The position numbers and the translations under genes are program-made. A DNA stretch of 64,000 nucleotides from NCBI GenBank assembly GCA_020002185.1, contig CM034543.1:30716459-30780458 (forward strand), in the 5' to 3' direction. Of the stretch, positions 1 to 8,900 are shown in pieces. Source of the DNA: Paraescarpia echinospica (lineage: Eukaryota; Annelida; Polychaeta; Sabellida; Siboglinidae). Every line of letters begins with the position of its first letter. Position 1 is the stretch's first letter. Under the pieces are notes generated by a model. It worked only from the letters and a program-made list of their open reading frames with translations. It was not told where the DNA came from and did not search any database.

Positions 1-1053
1 GTTATGGTAGCATCTGACAAAGAGGTTGTTGGCGAAGTCGGGCTGGAATGGTTTGGCGGGTATCTGTCGTCCGTCGACGTACACGGCGAAGAAGGTGATG
101 TTGTTGTTTTTAGCATGAAAGGGATTTTTGGCGTAGCATCCGTTGTAGGCATCGTTATCGATGCAGCATATCACGAGACGTTTCGGAATAGTACCAAGAA
201 AGAGGTTCTCGCGCGTGTACGAATGGGTACCTGTGGGAATAGAGTAGACCTTGCATTCGACAGGTCGCAGCGGATACTTGGCGGTGGCCTTTTCGAGGGC
301 TTTGATGTGTGCCATCTGCACACTCGGGTTCAGGGTGACTTTCTTGACGAACAGTGTAGCGTTGACGATCTGTATCTTGTAGGCGGGATTGGCTCCACCA
401 GCAATGAGAGCGAACGCATCCTTGCTGCGTACGAAACGCATCTTGAGTTCGACACCGTTGATGAGGAGTTTATCCTGAAGCAAGAGGTCGACGTGGACAC
501 GACCTATCATGTCGACCACACGACTCTGGGCGATCATGTGACGTCTGGCAACGAACCCCGCATTGGCTGTCGGATCGGCACCATCAATGACGACGGCTTC
601 CATACGACCGGCAGTGTCCTTGTACCACATCTGACTCGTCAGTTGCGTCTCCTTGGCATCGTCACCGTAACTGAGCAGCGTCTCTATGTAGGCCCGGTAT
701 GGATACGTGTTGGTCGAGGGAGTCACGAGCGTTCCGTTCAGGTAGAAATCGACCTGACCGAACAGCGAATGGAGCCAGTTATTCACGGGAGCGACGGGGT
801 CGGCGGGGTCGAGGTCACTTCCGTCGGCACGCGTCACCTTCGCCCGAACGTGTAGTTTCGTGTCGGCGAGATCCAAGTAATCGTCTCCCGAACCGGGTAC
901 GACGAATTCGATCGGTCCACCTGAGTCGAGAGAGGACACCGGCTGGTGATGGACCGTGTGACTGTCGATGATGGCGGTCTGAGTCAGAGGTACGGTGAAG
1001 AGATCGAGTTCGCTCTTGAGTCCCTCACACGATAGTTTATGAACGAACGCCAT
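1..1053 (-). CDS. Major capsid protein (double jelly-roll, hexon-like), C-terminus off window
   Basis: The minus-strand frame from the ATG at 1,053 is open to the window edge, giving 351 codons with no stop. The protein belongs to the family often annotated in invertebrate genomes as 'F54H12.2-like', which is the Polinton/adintovirus major capsid protein. It is expected to form pseudo-hexameric trimers in an icosahedral shell. Visible family features are the N-terminal strand region with a DSGGPIEF-type segment and a repeated pattern of hydrophobic beta-strand stretches. The start overlaps the end of the upstream core-protein gene by 17 bases, typical of compact viral gene packing. No frameshift or stop is present in the visible part. 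The family's usual length is somewhat greater, so the missing C-terminus lies just left of the window. Confidence 0.88.
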   Translation of the reverse strand, partial: MAFVHKLSCEGLKSELDLFTVPLTQTAIIDSHTVHHQPVSSLDSGGPIEFVVPGSGDDYLDLADTKLHVRAKVTRADGSDLDPADPVAPVNNWLHSLFGQVDFYLNGTLVTPSTNTYPYRAYIETLLSYGDDAKETQLTSQMWYKDTAGRMEAVVIDGADPTANAGFVARRHMIAQSRVVDMIGRVHVDLLLQDKLLINGVELKMRFVRSKDAFALIAGGANPAYKIQIVNATLFVKKVTLNPSVQMAHIKALEKATAKYPLRPVECKVYSIPTGTHSYTRENLFLGTIPKRLVICCIDNDAYNGCYAKNPFHAKNNNITFFAVYVDGRQIPAKPFQPDFANNLFVRCYHN

Positions 1054-1456
1054 CGTCGAATATATCGGGTTCACGACGTACCTTCGGTTTCTGCTGTTTC
1101 CTCCGACGTCTCGCTGGTGTACTGACTCGTTTCGCAGGGTGTGTGCGTCTTATACGCTTACGGGGTCGCACGCCAGGGGTCAAGAGATCACTCATCATAT
1201 CTCTACCGGCAGTGGTGACGCGACGTTTGGCGGCCGTTCTGATGTTCTGTCCCGACAGGACGTCGTCGGCTATGTGTGCGCCGGTCGACAGAGCTCTCTT
1301 TCCCAACGCCACGGCTCCTCTCTTGACGAGTGGCATGACGCTACGCAGTAGACTTCCGAATAGACTTCCCAGACCGTGTCCCCGTTGGTGTCGGGCACCC
1401 ACGAAATAAGGAATCGCACCTCCCGCTTGACGTTCGTAGTAGTCGGTGTAATTCAT
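1037..1456 (-). CDS. Basic virion core protein (adenovirus pVI/pX-like)
   Basis: This 139-residue protein starts at an ATG at 1,456. The N-terminal half is glycine-rich and amphipathic (about residues 20-60, with a GLGSLFGSLLR stretch), and the C-terminal half is strongly arginine/lysine-rich (about residues 95-130). This arrangement matches small proteins encoded next to the capsid gene in adintoviruses and recalls adenovirus membrane-lytic/core proteins. A role in packing DNA or linking it to the shell is inferred from composition and position. Its last 17 bases overlap the major capsid start, and the penton gene stop lies 5 bases upstream of its ATG. Confidence 0.7.
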   Translation of the reverse strand: MNYTDYYERQAGGAIPYFVGARHQRGHGLGSLFGSLLRSVMPLVKRGAVALGKRALSTGAHIADDVLSGQNIRTAAKRRVTTAGRDMMSDLLTPGVRPRKRIRRTHPAKRVSTPARRRRKQQKPKVRREPDIFDDGVRS

Positions 1457-1460
1457 CTCT

Positions 1461-2267
1461 CTAGAACAGTGCCGTCCGTTGCCGTTGGAAATGAAGTGTC
1501 ACCGTCACCTTACCAACCTCGAATGGCACGCGATTTCCGGTGTCGTCTCTTATATCTATCTCGATCGTGCCAAATTCTTTGTAGAGCACGGGTACGTAGT
1601 GAATCTTATCGAAGGTCTTCGATACGATGTCGCCATGGCGACCGCTCACCGGGATGATGCGCAGCAGCGGTACGAGACTGTCACCGACAACTCGTGGTTC
1701 CACGACATCCGTGTAGATGTAGAGTGAGTCGAGTCCTCGTTCCATGGTGATCACGGTGTCGGCTTCCGTGATCAATACCTTGAACTCGGGTGCATTGGGG
1801 TCCTTCGGGAGATAGTCCAGCGTAGTGGTACGAAAGCCGAGAACGGCAGTCAGTATAGCAGCACGGAAGACGATATTCGGTGCTATGTGCACCGATACCT
1901 TATGCGTAATGATGTTGTAGCTCAGTTTCACTCGTCCCTCTCCCACCACACGACGTAGAGAGGCGTTAATGGAGAGGATCAGTGACCACGGATCTTTATA
2001 GTATCCGGTTCCGATTCGGACAGTCTTCGTGTGCAGGGACCGTGGGTGCTCGTCGTCTATCGGTAGTGTCACAGCGAACCCCGCGTCATCGTCTACGATG
2101 TTGTACCAACTGTGTGGATACTGTACCTCCACCAGACCGCATTCCCATTGTCCCCGTAGTAGGATACGTTTCGGTAGTGTCGTGATGTAGTGGGTCAGCG
2201 TGTTGGTGGGGTGCGTGTGCATGGAAGCATTGCTGGGCAACGTGAGATAGAAATCACTCGGTTCCAT
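1461..2267 (-). CDS. Minor capsid (penton-like, single jelly-roll) protein
   Basis: The gene encodes 268 residues from an ATG at 2,267. The N-terminus (residues 1-60) carries the pattern typical of Polinton/adintovirus penton homologues: a short peptide rich in Ser, Asn and His, then an LPKRI.L.G.WE.GL segment and YPHSWYN near residues 50-57. Penton proteins form the pentameric vertices of the capsid and pair with the major capsid protein encoded two genes downstream. The rest is beta-rich, as expected of a single jelly-roll. It overlaps the end of the upstream membrane-protein gene by 14 bases. Family assignment rests on recognition of these motifs and on gene order; no structural comparison was possible. 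Confidence 0.82.
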   Translation of the reverse strand: MEPSDFYLTLPSNASMHTHPTNTLTHYITTLPKRILLRGQWECGLVEVQYPHSWYNIVDDDAGFAVTLPIDDEHPRSLHTKTVRIGTGYYKDPWSLILSINASLRRVVGEGRVKLSYNIITHKVSVHIAPNIVFRAAILTAVLGFRTTTLDYLPKDPNAPEFKVLITEADTVITMERGLDSLYIYTDVVEPRVVGDSLVPLLRIIPVSGRHGDIVSKTFDKIHYVPVLYKEFGTIEIDIRDDTGNRVPFEVGKVTVTLHFQRQRTALF

Positions 2268-2580
2268 GTTGTTGTTGTTTCAACGTCGGACTGGGTAGCA
2301 GGTAACCCAACGAACTGCTCAACAGGGCCGTCCACAGAGTCGGATCGTGGTGACCAAACGTCAGGTTGTAGATGCTGACCAAGATGACCGTGTACAAGAC
2401 GACGATCTGACACAGAAAGACGATCTCCTCTTTGGGACACGCTGTACCGAATATGTGCCACGGAGTCCTCTCTTTCTGTAGTGGGGGTGGCGGTAGAGTG
2501 TCGACGACGTCTTCTTCTTCTTCTTCTTCTTCTTCTTCTTCGTTACTAACGGTGATGCGTGATGTTGTCTCGTCTGCCAT
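2254..2580 (-). CDS. Conserved small membrane protein near capsid genes
   Basis: I chose the ATG at 2,580 (108 residues) because the longer reading frame begins upstream at a non-ATG codon. After an acidic run of consecutive glutamates encoded by a TTC/GAA microsatellite (about residues 13-22), the protein has a hydrophobic transmembrane segment (about residues 54-72) and a second hydrophobic stretch ending in SSSLGYLLPSP near the C-terminus. Small proteins with this LWTALLSSSLGYLLP-type ending recur beside Polinton capsid genes. Function is unknown; virion membrane or assembly roles are possible but not shown. It overlaps the penton start by 14 bases. Confidence 0.65.
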   Translation of the reverse strand: MADETTSRITVSNEEEEEEEEEEDVVDTLPPPPLQKERTPWHIFGTACPKEEIVFLCQIVVLYTVILVSIYNLTFGHHDPTLWTALLSSSLGYLLPSPTLKQQQHGTE

Positions 2581-2620
2581 ACGTGGACGACTGACATCGT
2601 AACAGACGCACAATTAGTCT

Positions 2621-3688
2621 TTATAGTCCGACGAGACCCTTGGCATCGATCCAGCTGTTGAACTTCGAAGGATATCCGACCCATTTCACCAACACCTCCC
2701 GTCGACTGCCTACCTTGCGGCGCTGTACTATCGATTCCACACGGTACAGTTTATCGACCGGAACCGTCACCTTCTGCATCTCCGGTTCGTAGAAGGTACC
2801 GTCCAGTATCTCGCCGAGATCGTCCGTTAGACGATAGACGGGTGGTTCGGACGGATGGACTTCGCGTATCGTGAATAGTTCCTCTGTCCAATTTATCGTG
2901 TAACCTTTATCGAACCGTCTCTTAGCCTTGCTGATACGTATGCGATCCCCCACGTGGTACTTGGGCACCCCCTTACCGTGATGACCACCGTACAGACGCT
3001 GCCACACCTCTTCCTGATTAGTCGCATCCACCTGTGACGGAGACATCCCGATACTGCGGTGAGGTGTGTCGTTGTACGTGCGCACCAGATCCGGAAGGAT
3101 ATCGATGTACCGCCACGATTCTTTGTGTGTCAGGTATCGCCACATACGTGACATTAGTGTGCGATTGAAGCGTTCCACGATGCTCGCCTTGATCTCTGCG
3201 TTGAAGGTGGAGAAGTGATGGATACCGTATCTGTCCAATACACCTCGAACGCTACGGTTATAGAATTCCAGACCTCTATCGGTCTGCAACGACAGTGGTT
3301 GAATGTCGGTGAAGAGACCGTTCAGTGCCTTCGATACAGACGTCGCCGACTTGTTCTTCAGTGGAACGCATCGGGCGACTTTCGAGAAGACGTCGATCAC
3401 CGTGAGCAGGAACGTTGTACCGTCGTTTTCTTTTTTCAGACTGGACACGTCAACGAGATCGGCCTGCCACTGTTGATTCCGTCCTCCGACGATCGTGCGC
3501 CGACGCGTGAAACGAACTCTGACCGGTTTATGTAGTGTATAGGCGTTCTGTTCCGATAGCCATTGTTCGACGATTTTTCTCGGTACGCGTGGTATGGCGG
3601 TTCGTCGCAAAGACGCGATTCCTCCGTAGCTACCCACCTTGGTGGGGTTGAAGTAGACGTCCTCCAGCTGTTTACGACGGCGCCCCAT
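2621..3688 (-). CDS. Retrovirus-type integrase with C-terminal chromodomain
   Basis: This is the Polinton-family integrase, 355 residues from the ATG at 3,688; the longer frame to 3,727 would need a GTG start. The DDE core is complete: Asp at about residue 77 (WQADLVDV), Asp at about 137 (LQTDRGLEF) and Glu at about 172 (SIVERFNRT), with 34 residues between the second Asp and the Glu. The N-terminal part has the family's Y/F-NP-K-GS-GG and WLSEQNAYTLHKP segments. The last ~43 residues form a chromodomain (YRVESIV...VKWVGYP), which in other elements binds modified histones and steers insertion. All catalytic residues are present, so the enzyme may be functional. It inserts the linear viral DNA into host chromosomes. 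Confidence 0.95.
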   Translation of the reverse strand: MGRRRKQLEDVYFNPTKVGSYGGIASLRRTAIPRVPRKIVEQWLSEQNAYTLHKPVRVRFTRRRTIVGGRNQQWQADLVDVSSLKKENDGTTFLLTVIDVFSKVARCVPLKNKSATSVSKALNGLFTDIQPLSLQTDRGLEFYNRSVRGVLDRYGIHHFSTFNAEIKASIVERFNRTLMSRMWRYLTHKESWRYIDILPDLVRTYNDTPHRSIGMSPSQVDATNQEEVWQRLYGGHHGKGVPKYHVGDRIRISKAKRRFDKGYTINWTEELFTIREVHPSEPPVYRLTDDLGEILDGTFYEPEMQKVTVPVDKLYRVESIVQRRKVGSRREVLVKWVGYPSKFNSWIDAKGLVGL

Positions 3689-3826
3689 GATGACGTACGT
3701 ATGATATAATCGATGGTAATCCCGCACACGATGGGGAGTCCGCTGTAAGCAACACCGGTAAACAGACGTGTTAGACTGTCCCGTAGATCACACATTATGT
3801 CGGTGAATCGAGATGATGCGTCTCTT

Positions 3827-4588
3827 TTATTCGAGACGTTCCCATGTCTTACTAGTCGACGCCGGTGGGGTAGGTAGAGTGGACGGGCTCATTCGAGATC
3901 GTCTTCGCGAGAGGGGTGTCCACTGCAGCGTTCGACGCGCTCTACTGAGCGATCGTGTGGCCGCCGCTTCTATGGTACGCTTCCTTTGATCCTGTCGAAT
4001 AGCCAGTCTCCTGGCCTCGTTACCCACCAACTCCATGGGTAGATTCATGTCACCGAGTTGATGCGCAAACACCTCCCACCCCGTTGGAGAACCGATGGTC
4101 TTGCGATGACGCAACAAATCGTTCACGAGGTCCACCACGTTACTTCCGGGTACCGCTACGCCTTTGTTCATGAGCTCTCCGCGCGCATTCCACGCGACGT
4201 CTCGTTTCAGACGTTCCATCAGTCGTCTAGCTTTGGTCTGAAGGCGTTTGGGAACACTGTCGATGACTTCCGCTTCCACCCCTACCTCCGGTGGGGTCTG
4301 AACCGCCACCACCGCCGCTGCCGTGACCACCGGGGACGTGTCCTTGTTGACCGTTGTCACGCGTATCGGTTCGCGCGTGCGTCGATCGGACAACGCGTTG
4401 TAGCGTTGCAACACTTGATTATACAAGACGACCTTGTCACCGTCGGTGAGATCTTGTCTGTCGAGTATGACTTTCATCTCGTCGTCGAGTACCTGTACTT
4501 TGCGTCCTAGGGTATCCGTCGGCGCTGGTGCACGTAGACTGTCCAACAGTCGTGGATCTACCAAGGCCATCTTCCGTACGTGTTCCAT
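3827..4588 (-). CDS. Conserved uncharacterised Polinton/adintovirus protein
   Basis: This 253-residue protein starts at an ATG at 4,588; an internal ATG at codon 7 (MALVDPRLL) is also possible. The N-terminal KMALVDPRLL motif followed by a helical DDEMK.IL.R.DL...DK..LYNQ.LQRY segment (about residues 34-68) recurs in proteins at this position in related elements. The middle is Val/Ala/Pro-rich and probably disordered, and a helical, arginine-rich C-terminal half follows. I cannot assign a biochemical role. Its position between the integrase and another virion-type protein suggests a structural or packaging part. Stop and start are separated from the next gene by only 6 bases. Confidence 0.6.
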   Translation of the reverse strand: MEHVRKMALVDPRLLDSLRAPAPTDTLGRKVQVLDDEMKVILDRQDLTDGDKVVLYNQVLQRYNALSDRRTREPIRVTTVNKDTSPVVTAAAVVAVQTPPEVGVEAEVIDSVPKRLQTKARRLMERLKRDVAWNARGELMNKGVAVPGSNVVDLVNDLLRHRKTIGSPTGWEVFAHQLGDMNLPMELVGNEARRLAIRQDQRKRTIEAAATRSLSRARRTLQWTPLSRRRSRMSPSTLPTPPASTSKTWERLE

Positions 4589-4594
4589 CGTTGT

Positions 4595-4966
4595 CTACTT
4601 GAGTAGCACCTGTTTTAGCAAGGGTAGCAAGACCGCACCTGCCAAAGGTGCCAGCAGTGCCGACAGGAAACCACCGGTCTGTCCTCTTCCGCCCTGGTTG
4701 TTACCCCGTAGCAAGATGCGACGTCTCCTCGCTGCAGGTGCGTCTCTCTGTGCCAAAGCACGTAGGTTTGTTTTGTACACGTTCAGAGCACGTCTCTGTG
4801 CGTCGGTCAAGGGCAAGTTCTTCTTCAATATGTTGTAGGCACACTCGGCTAGTGCACACAACAGATCGGCGTCGGCGTTTCTGATGATGGCTCGTCTCAA
4901 TTTCGTGCTCTTGTATCTGTTTAGCGTCTGTATACAGAGGATGTGTTTCTTCACGAGTTCGGACAT
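4595..4966 (-). CDS. Small conserved virion-type protein with C-terminal hydrophobic tail
   Basis: The gene encodes 123 residues. The N-terminal two thirds form a helical region with the recurrent motif RRAIIRNADADLLCALAEC followed by AYNILK.N.PL and basic residues. The C-terminus has the GGFLSALLAPLAGAVLLPLL motif, a glycine/alanine/leucine hydrophobic tail. The same layout is common in Polinton-type elements of many animals, where it is usually called a core or pX-like protein. A role in the virion core is inferred from this layout and its place between ATPase and capsid genes; direct evidence is lacking. Confidence 0.7.
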   Translation of the reverse strand: MSELVKKHILCIQTLNRYKSTKLRRAIIRNADADLLCALAECAYNILKKNLPLTDAQRRALNVYKTNLRALAQRDAPAARRRRILLRGNNQGGRGQTGGFLSALLAPLAGAVLLPLLKQVLLK

Positions 4967-5022
4967 GCTGTTGTCTTCACGAGCATGCTGCGACTGAAGG
5001 AACGAGGTGCTACGCGGACGTC

Positions 5023-5640
5023 TTATACCTTGGGTTGGTACACGTACTGGACACTGTCGTCCGGAAGGACACCCGTGCGCAGACGCATATCGTCGAGCGT
5101 GCCCTGTTTCAGATCGACCAGGAGATAACCGTACGGAAGTGACGTGGCGTCTCGGAACGCTTCCTGTACAAACTTCAGGCGACCCGGATACATCTGTCGT
5201 GCCAAGTGTCCGATCTGTGACGCATCGCGAGGATTCTTGAAGATCACCATGTAGTGTGCGTTCAGACTGATCGTACGACTCTCCTTGTTCTTCGGAAACA
5301 GGTTCTGCACGAGATACAGTACGGACGTGTTCTGGTGATGACTCTTTTTTGTGAACAAGGTCGTGACCCGTTCGTCTGTTTCTGCCATCAGATCATCGAT
5401 GACCACGAGGTTACGCGTCGATGCGTCGAACGCACCGCTCGGCAAGCCTTCCTCGAATCGCACCAGGTCGTTGTCAACATAGGCACTCTGCCATACACCG
5501 TAACACCACGTGATCTTCTCTGGAGGTGGATCGATCATCGTAGCAGCGTGACGTAGCAGACGCATCACGAACGTAGTCTTACCACATCCCGTCGGCCCCG
5601 CAACGATACAGGTGAAAGGGTGTTTCCATCGCGTGTCCAT
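5023..5640 (-). CDS. Genome-packaging ATPase (FtsK/HerA-type, A32-like)
   Basis: This 205-residue P-loop ATPase has a Walker A motif at residues 15-22 (GPTGCGKT) and a Walker B at about residues 77-83 (NLVVIDD), followed by the YLVQNLF sensor-type motif typical of viral packaging ATPases of the Polinton, adintovirus and poxvirus A32 lineage. It is predicted to pump DNA into the preformed capsid. Length is normal for Polinton homologues and all motifs are present. Its ATG at 5,640 directly abuts the stop of the upstream small membrane gene, which suggests co-transcription or linked translation. Confidence 0.93.
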   Translation of the reverse strand: MDTRWKHPFTCIVAGPTGCGKTTFVMRLLRHAATMIDPPPEKITWCYGVWQSAYVDNDLVRFEEGLPSGAFDASTRNLVVIDDLMAETDERVTTLFTKKSHHQNTSVLYLVQNLFPKNKESRTISLNAHYMVIFKNPRDASQIGHLARQMYPGRLKFVQEAFRDATSLPYGYLLVDLKQGTLDDMRLRTGVLPDDSVQYVYQPKV

Positions 5641-5826
5641 CTAGTAGTCACCGGTGGTGGTGGTGTTCGACAATGTCGCGTTGACCACTGTACTGTTAGT
5701 TGCGACGACGACACCTCCACCACACCAACGAAGGAAGGGATCGCGGAACAAGACGTACAAGACGTACAGATACAGACCGAGTATTCCCACTAGTGTTACA
5801 ACTACAAGCGTTCCCGTCCGTGACAT
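5641..5826 (-). CDS. Small single-pass membrane protein
   Basis: This 61-residue frame starts at an ATG and ends one base before the ATPase ATG. Residues 6-27 form one long hydrophobic helix (LVVVTLVGILGLYLYVLYVLF), and the C-terminal part has several N-glycosylation-type Asn-x-Ser/Thr sites. The sequence is short and I recognise no family, but its exact abutment with the packaging ATPase and the membrane topology make it a credible gene rather than chance. A role in membrane association of assembling particles is only a guess. Confidence 0.5.
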   Translation of the reverse strand: MSRTGTLVVVTLVGILGLYLYVLYVLFRDPFLRWCGGGVVVATNSTVVNATLSNTTTTGDY

Positions 5827-5986
5827 GCTACGTTATGACTATCGATTGTGTGGCATCTGACTAAATAGTGTTATCTTTTTTTTTTTTCGTGTGTCTCCGC
5901 CTACTAACCGCATGACAGCTAGAGGCGCCTATAACCCCAACTGACGTAGGGGCGCATTTCCTCATCGTGTCAGCAGTGGTTCGGCA
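5827..5986. promoter_or_regulatory. Intergenic region with 3'-flank hairpin module, copy A
   Basis: This gap lies between the polymerase stop and the upstream end of the structural-gene block. It contains a run of thymines near 5,877-5,887 and, at about 5,923-5,963, a GGCGCCTATAACCCC...TAGGGGCGC inverted arrangement that recurs almost word for word at 10,658-10,699. Because both copies sit just after a minus-strand stop codon, a role in RNA 3'-end formation or as a promoter for the next gene block is plausible. Function is inference. Confidence 0.5.
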
Positions 5987-8900
5987 TTACACGTCCACAG
6001 GCCCCGTGGTGATTCCGTCTTCGTTGACCACGCGCTTGGCATAGAAGTAGGTCAACGCCGCACGTTCCTGGATGTACGTCAGCACGGACGAGTGATTGAC
6101 CCGGAACCCACGGTTCTTCCCACTTCCACTGCAACGATTGGTCAACACGTCCAGGAACGACTGCTTGTCGATGGTGTTGAGTCGTTTGTTCAGACCTTTG
6201 GTGCTGTATTTATCGATCGTACCCGAACAATAGTAGATCTTGCTACACAGACCCAGGAAACAGTCACCGGACCATTCGACCTTGAAGAGTCCCGGTGTTC
6301 TCTTGTCGTACGCCTTGCGCTCCTTGCAACACGTCTCGGTGCCGTTCCACGGACGTCCGGCCAGCCGACAGCGCACGTAGTCGTTCTGATGTTCGTCGCA
6401 ACATTCGGACGGTAGCCATTCGGAGCGGTGACGATAGTAGTGGTCGCGTAGTGCCGGGGTCACGAGGTCGTCGACGGACTCACCGGCCAGAGCCAAATAG
6501 GCACTGTCCGTATCGGTTTCGCAGTACTCGAACAACGGACGATCCACGTATCTGACCATGAAGTCGTAGTAGAACTCCAACATACGTAGTTTGGCCCACT
6601 GCAACACGAAGAATCCCACGTGTGTGGGCAGTGCGTATTTGACGGTGCGTTTGTGCATTTCGATCTCGTATGCATCGGCAGTGACGACGTCGAGTTGACG
6701 GAAGCGACGATTGTTGATCGCGGTCGATGCACTCTTCTCCGTGCAGTAGGTGACCTCGCGGTGCTTATCGACGTTGGTGATAAATTTCCCATAGGACGAA
6801 TTGCCCATAAGTTTGTTGGTATCTGCGATCATGGCCTTGTCGGGATGGGCGTCTCCTTCGCGACGTGCGGTGGACACCGCCTCGCCGAATCGTCGGAAGC
6901 AGGCGACCGGTGTGTACTCGATGACCTGGTAGACATGCGTCACCTCGAGGCCGTGTACGAGGTACCATCGCAAGAGAGGTGTGGCGAGCAAGATCTTATC
7001 CCCTCGATAACTCCCGACGAGCATGCGTCGCGGAGTTCCCATGATGTTGTGTTCTTCGGCGTAGCGACGCATGAACGGTCCGAGATCATCACGGGTCAGG
7101 TGAATGTTCTTGAAGATGGGCTGCATCTCGGCAAAGTGTGCGCGCAGGTTCTCCGGTACACGTATGTCGCACTGAATCATACCGAACACGCTGCCGTTGC
7201 ACACACCTGTCAGGATCTGTTGTGACGTCATTTTCCATCGCACGTGTCGACGACGTTGGCGAACGTCCAGAAACTTTTGTACGCACGGATCGCGTCTCGT
7301 GACCTTCCACTCGCATTCCCACAATTCGACGACCCTCACAAAGTGTCGAAGATAGGCTGTGTTCTTTCGTGTTTCGGCGAGCAGTTGCGTCATGGGTTTC
7401 CCATTGACCTCGTTGAACTCGCGTCCGGTGCACGGACACCCGTGGTAGTAGCATCCGTGAAACTGATAGGCCGTCTTCGTTTCACTGCACCAACCGTCCA
7501 CCGACAGTTTACCGATGCGCTTCTCTCGACCGTTGGACTGATGACGTATGGCGAGTCCCGTGTTTTCGGACTCCCACGTAAGCCATTCGACAGCCATCTG
7601 ACCTGTGGGCTGTGCCATTTCGGGTCGGAACTCCTTCTCTTCCCGTCGCCGCGTGTACCATCCAGTCGGCATCTCTTGCGATATCGACCACAGATACAAT
7701 GCATTCGCATCGTAGCCCACAATGGACTGACACGTTCGAGCTGCATCACCGTAGTCGTTACGACGTATCTTCGTGACCCCCTTCTCGTGATGTCTGGTGA
7801 AGATGAGTGACGGCCCTCCGACGATGTTCTCTCTGATGAGCTGGTGGACGTCCTTGTTCGTCTCGTTGAAGAGTGTAAAGAACGTCCTCTCCGGTACGTA
7901 GGTGAACAGGTAGGACAAGGTCAAACCAGGTATACTGATCCCTTGTTTGAACATGTCGAGCCCACGGTGTTGATAGAAGTCGAACTGTTTGGCGATGGCC
8001 TCCAAGAACGGTACGACGTCTCTGTTGTTATACCAAACGAGAAAGTCTCGCAAAGTCTCCATATCGTTGTCTCGCCACACCTTCCGACATCGTGTGTAGT
8101 CGTCGTCGGATATACCTTCGTTCTTCAGACAACTGAAGAAGGCCTCTTTGGGCGGTAGAACGGTGTCGTCGAGTCTCTCCAAGCTGTCCATGTATTCGTA
8201 CGGGAAGTGACCTTTCGTGACTGTACAACCGTACGCTTTCAGGTACTTGTCGTACGAGAATCCAGGGGCAATGTAATGAGTCATATCGAGGAATTTGAGG
8301 TTGTCAGTCGATAGACACATAAACGTGTTACCACGTTTGATCACGTGAAACGTCTCCTCCTTCCCCTCCTCCTCCTCCTCCTCCTCTCCGTCCTCTGTTG
8401 CTTTCTTTTCGGACAGGAAGTAGGGTACCAGGAACTGTTTGACGACGTTCAGATCGTACCTGCCCGAGTTGAAACCGATGACGGGCAACTGATGAAGCCA
8501 ACCGTACAATTGACCCATGAGAGTTTTGTAGGGATTGGTCGGTTGTCGCTGTGACTCGTTGTCCCCCGCCTCCTCCACGGCGGACGCTTCCTGTTCGTTC
8601 CACGTTCTGATAGCCTCTGTGAGTTCGTGTAGGATGCCCTCGTATCTGTCTACGATGACTTCGTAGGCTGCTTCGCTCATGTTCTGAAGGATGGTCATCA
8701 TGTTGGATACCAACTTGTTGCTGTCACCATCCGTGATGAGACATTGCACCTGTTCGAATCCGGGTACGTTACTCGCCAGGGACACACTCAACGGTACGTG
8801 ACGAGCCACCCAATGGACCTTGGCACTGTCCGACGGAAGGTGCGATGTATCGAACCAGGACTCGAAGTCGAAGGTGGCACGATACGGATAGTAACGCAAC

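Noticed and set aside
4..855. 283-codon plus-strand frame
   Set aside because: It is the antisense shadow of the major capsid gene, whose minus-strand frame is open, has an ATG and matches a known family.
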